Of a DNA stretch of 5,246 nucleotides, positions 5,220 to 5,246 are shown piece by piece. Source of the stretch: Gallionellaceae bacterium (GTDB lineage: Bacteria > Pseudomonadota > Gammaproteobacteria > Burkholderiales > Gallionellaceae). The translations under genes were made by a program, and so were the position numbers. A model generated the notes under the pieces. The model was given only the letters and a program-made list of their open reading frames with translations. It ran no database searches and had not been told where the DNA came from. Where the stretch lies: NCBI GenBank assembly GCA_031277195.1, contig JAITMU010000197.1, forward strand, positions 1 through 5,246. The letters are read 5' to 3'. Within the stretch, counting starts at the first letter, position 1. Each line of letters starts with the position of its first letter.

Positions 5220-5246
5220 TCGTAACCCCTTGAGTCCCGGCCTTAC

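Noticed and set aside
4544..5233. 229-codon plus-strand frame and minus-strand frames over the Pro-rich tail
   Set aside because: Out-of-frame readings of GC-rich CCG/CGC repeats; extreme Arg content and no ribosome binding site.

Overview
This GC-rich window looks like chromosomal DNA from a Gram-negative proteobacterium, most likely a betaproteobacterium. That is inferred from the gene families (GuaB, a PhoU-tailed Na/Pi cotransporter, a stand-alone macro-domain protein, a FecR/DUF6600 secreted protein) and from the signal peptides; no taxonomic marker gene is present. No tRNA, rRNA, CRISPR array, insertion sequence or phage gene was seen. About 90% of the window is coding and there is no gene-free stretch longer than about 210 bases.

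Layout. (1) The window opens with the first 173 codons of guaB (IMP dehydrogenase) on the minus strand, running off the left edge. (2) Divergent from guaB, on the plus strand, is a tiny stand-alone transcription unit: a sigma70-like -35, a GC-rich leader hairpin, a strong ribosome binding site and a 42-codon gene for a small exported peptide. It ends in a UUCG-loop terminator that is symmetrical enough to serve both strands. (3) Convergent on that terminator is a probable two-gene minus-strand operon: a 168-residue macro-domain protein (ADP-ribose-type binding fold) followed almost immediately by a Na+/phosphate cotransporter with a PhoU-like tail. The junction contains a nested inverted repeat that makes the transporter's start codon ambiguous. 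(4) Across a roughly 210-base divergent intergenic region lies a plus-strand gene for a 618-residue exported protein: signal peptide, FecR-like domain, Trp/Tyr-rich DUF6600 region, then a long Pro/Arg-rich tail with a 42-bp tandem repeat. A GGAAC-N16-CGTC motif just upstream resembles a promoter read by an ECF (extracytoplasmic function) sigma factor. (5) The right end holds a terminator hairpin and further nested inverted repeats.

How the parts may work together. guaB is housekeeping purine synthesis and has no evident link to its neighbours. The macro-domain gene and the phosphate transporter are probably co-transcribed; a link through ADP-ribose/phosphate metabolism is possible but speculative. 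The FecR/DUF6600 protein looks like a cell-envelope or secreted factor with its own promoter. No clearly new multi-gene system is visible. The best leads are the orphan 42-residue exported peptide, the candidate ECF promoter in front of a FecR-domain protein that lacks anti-sigma architecture, and the macro-domain/phosphate-transporter pairing.
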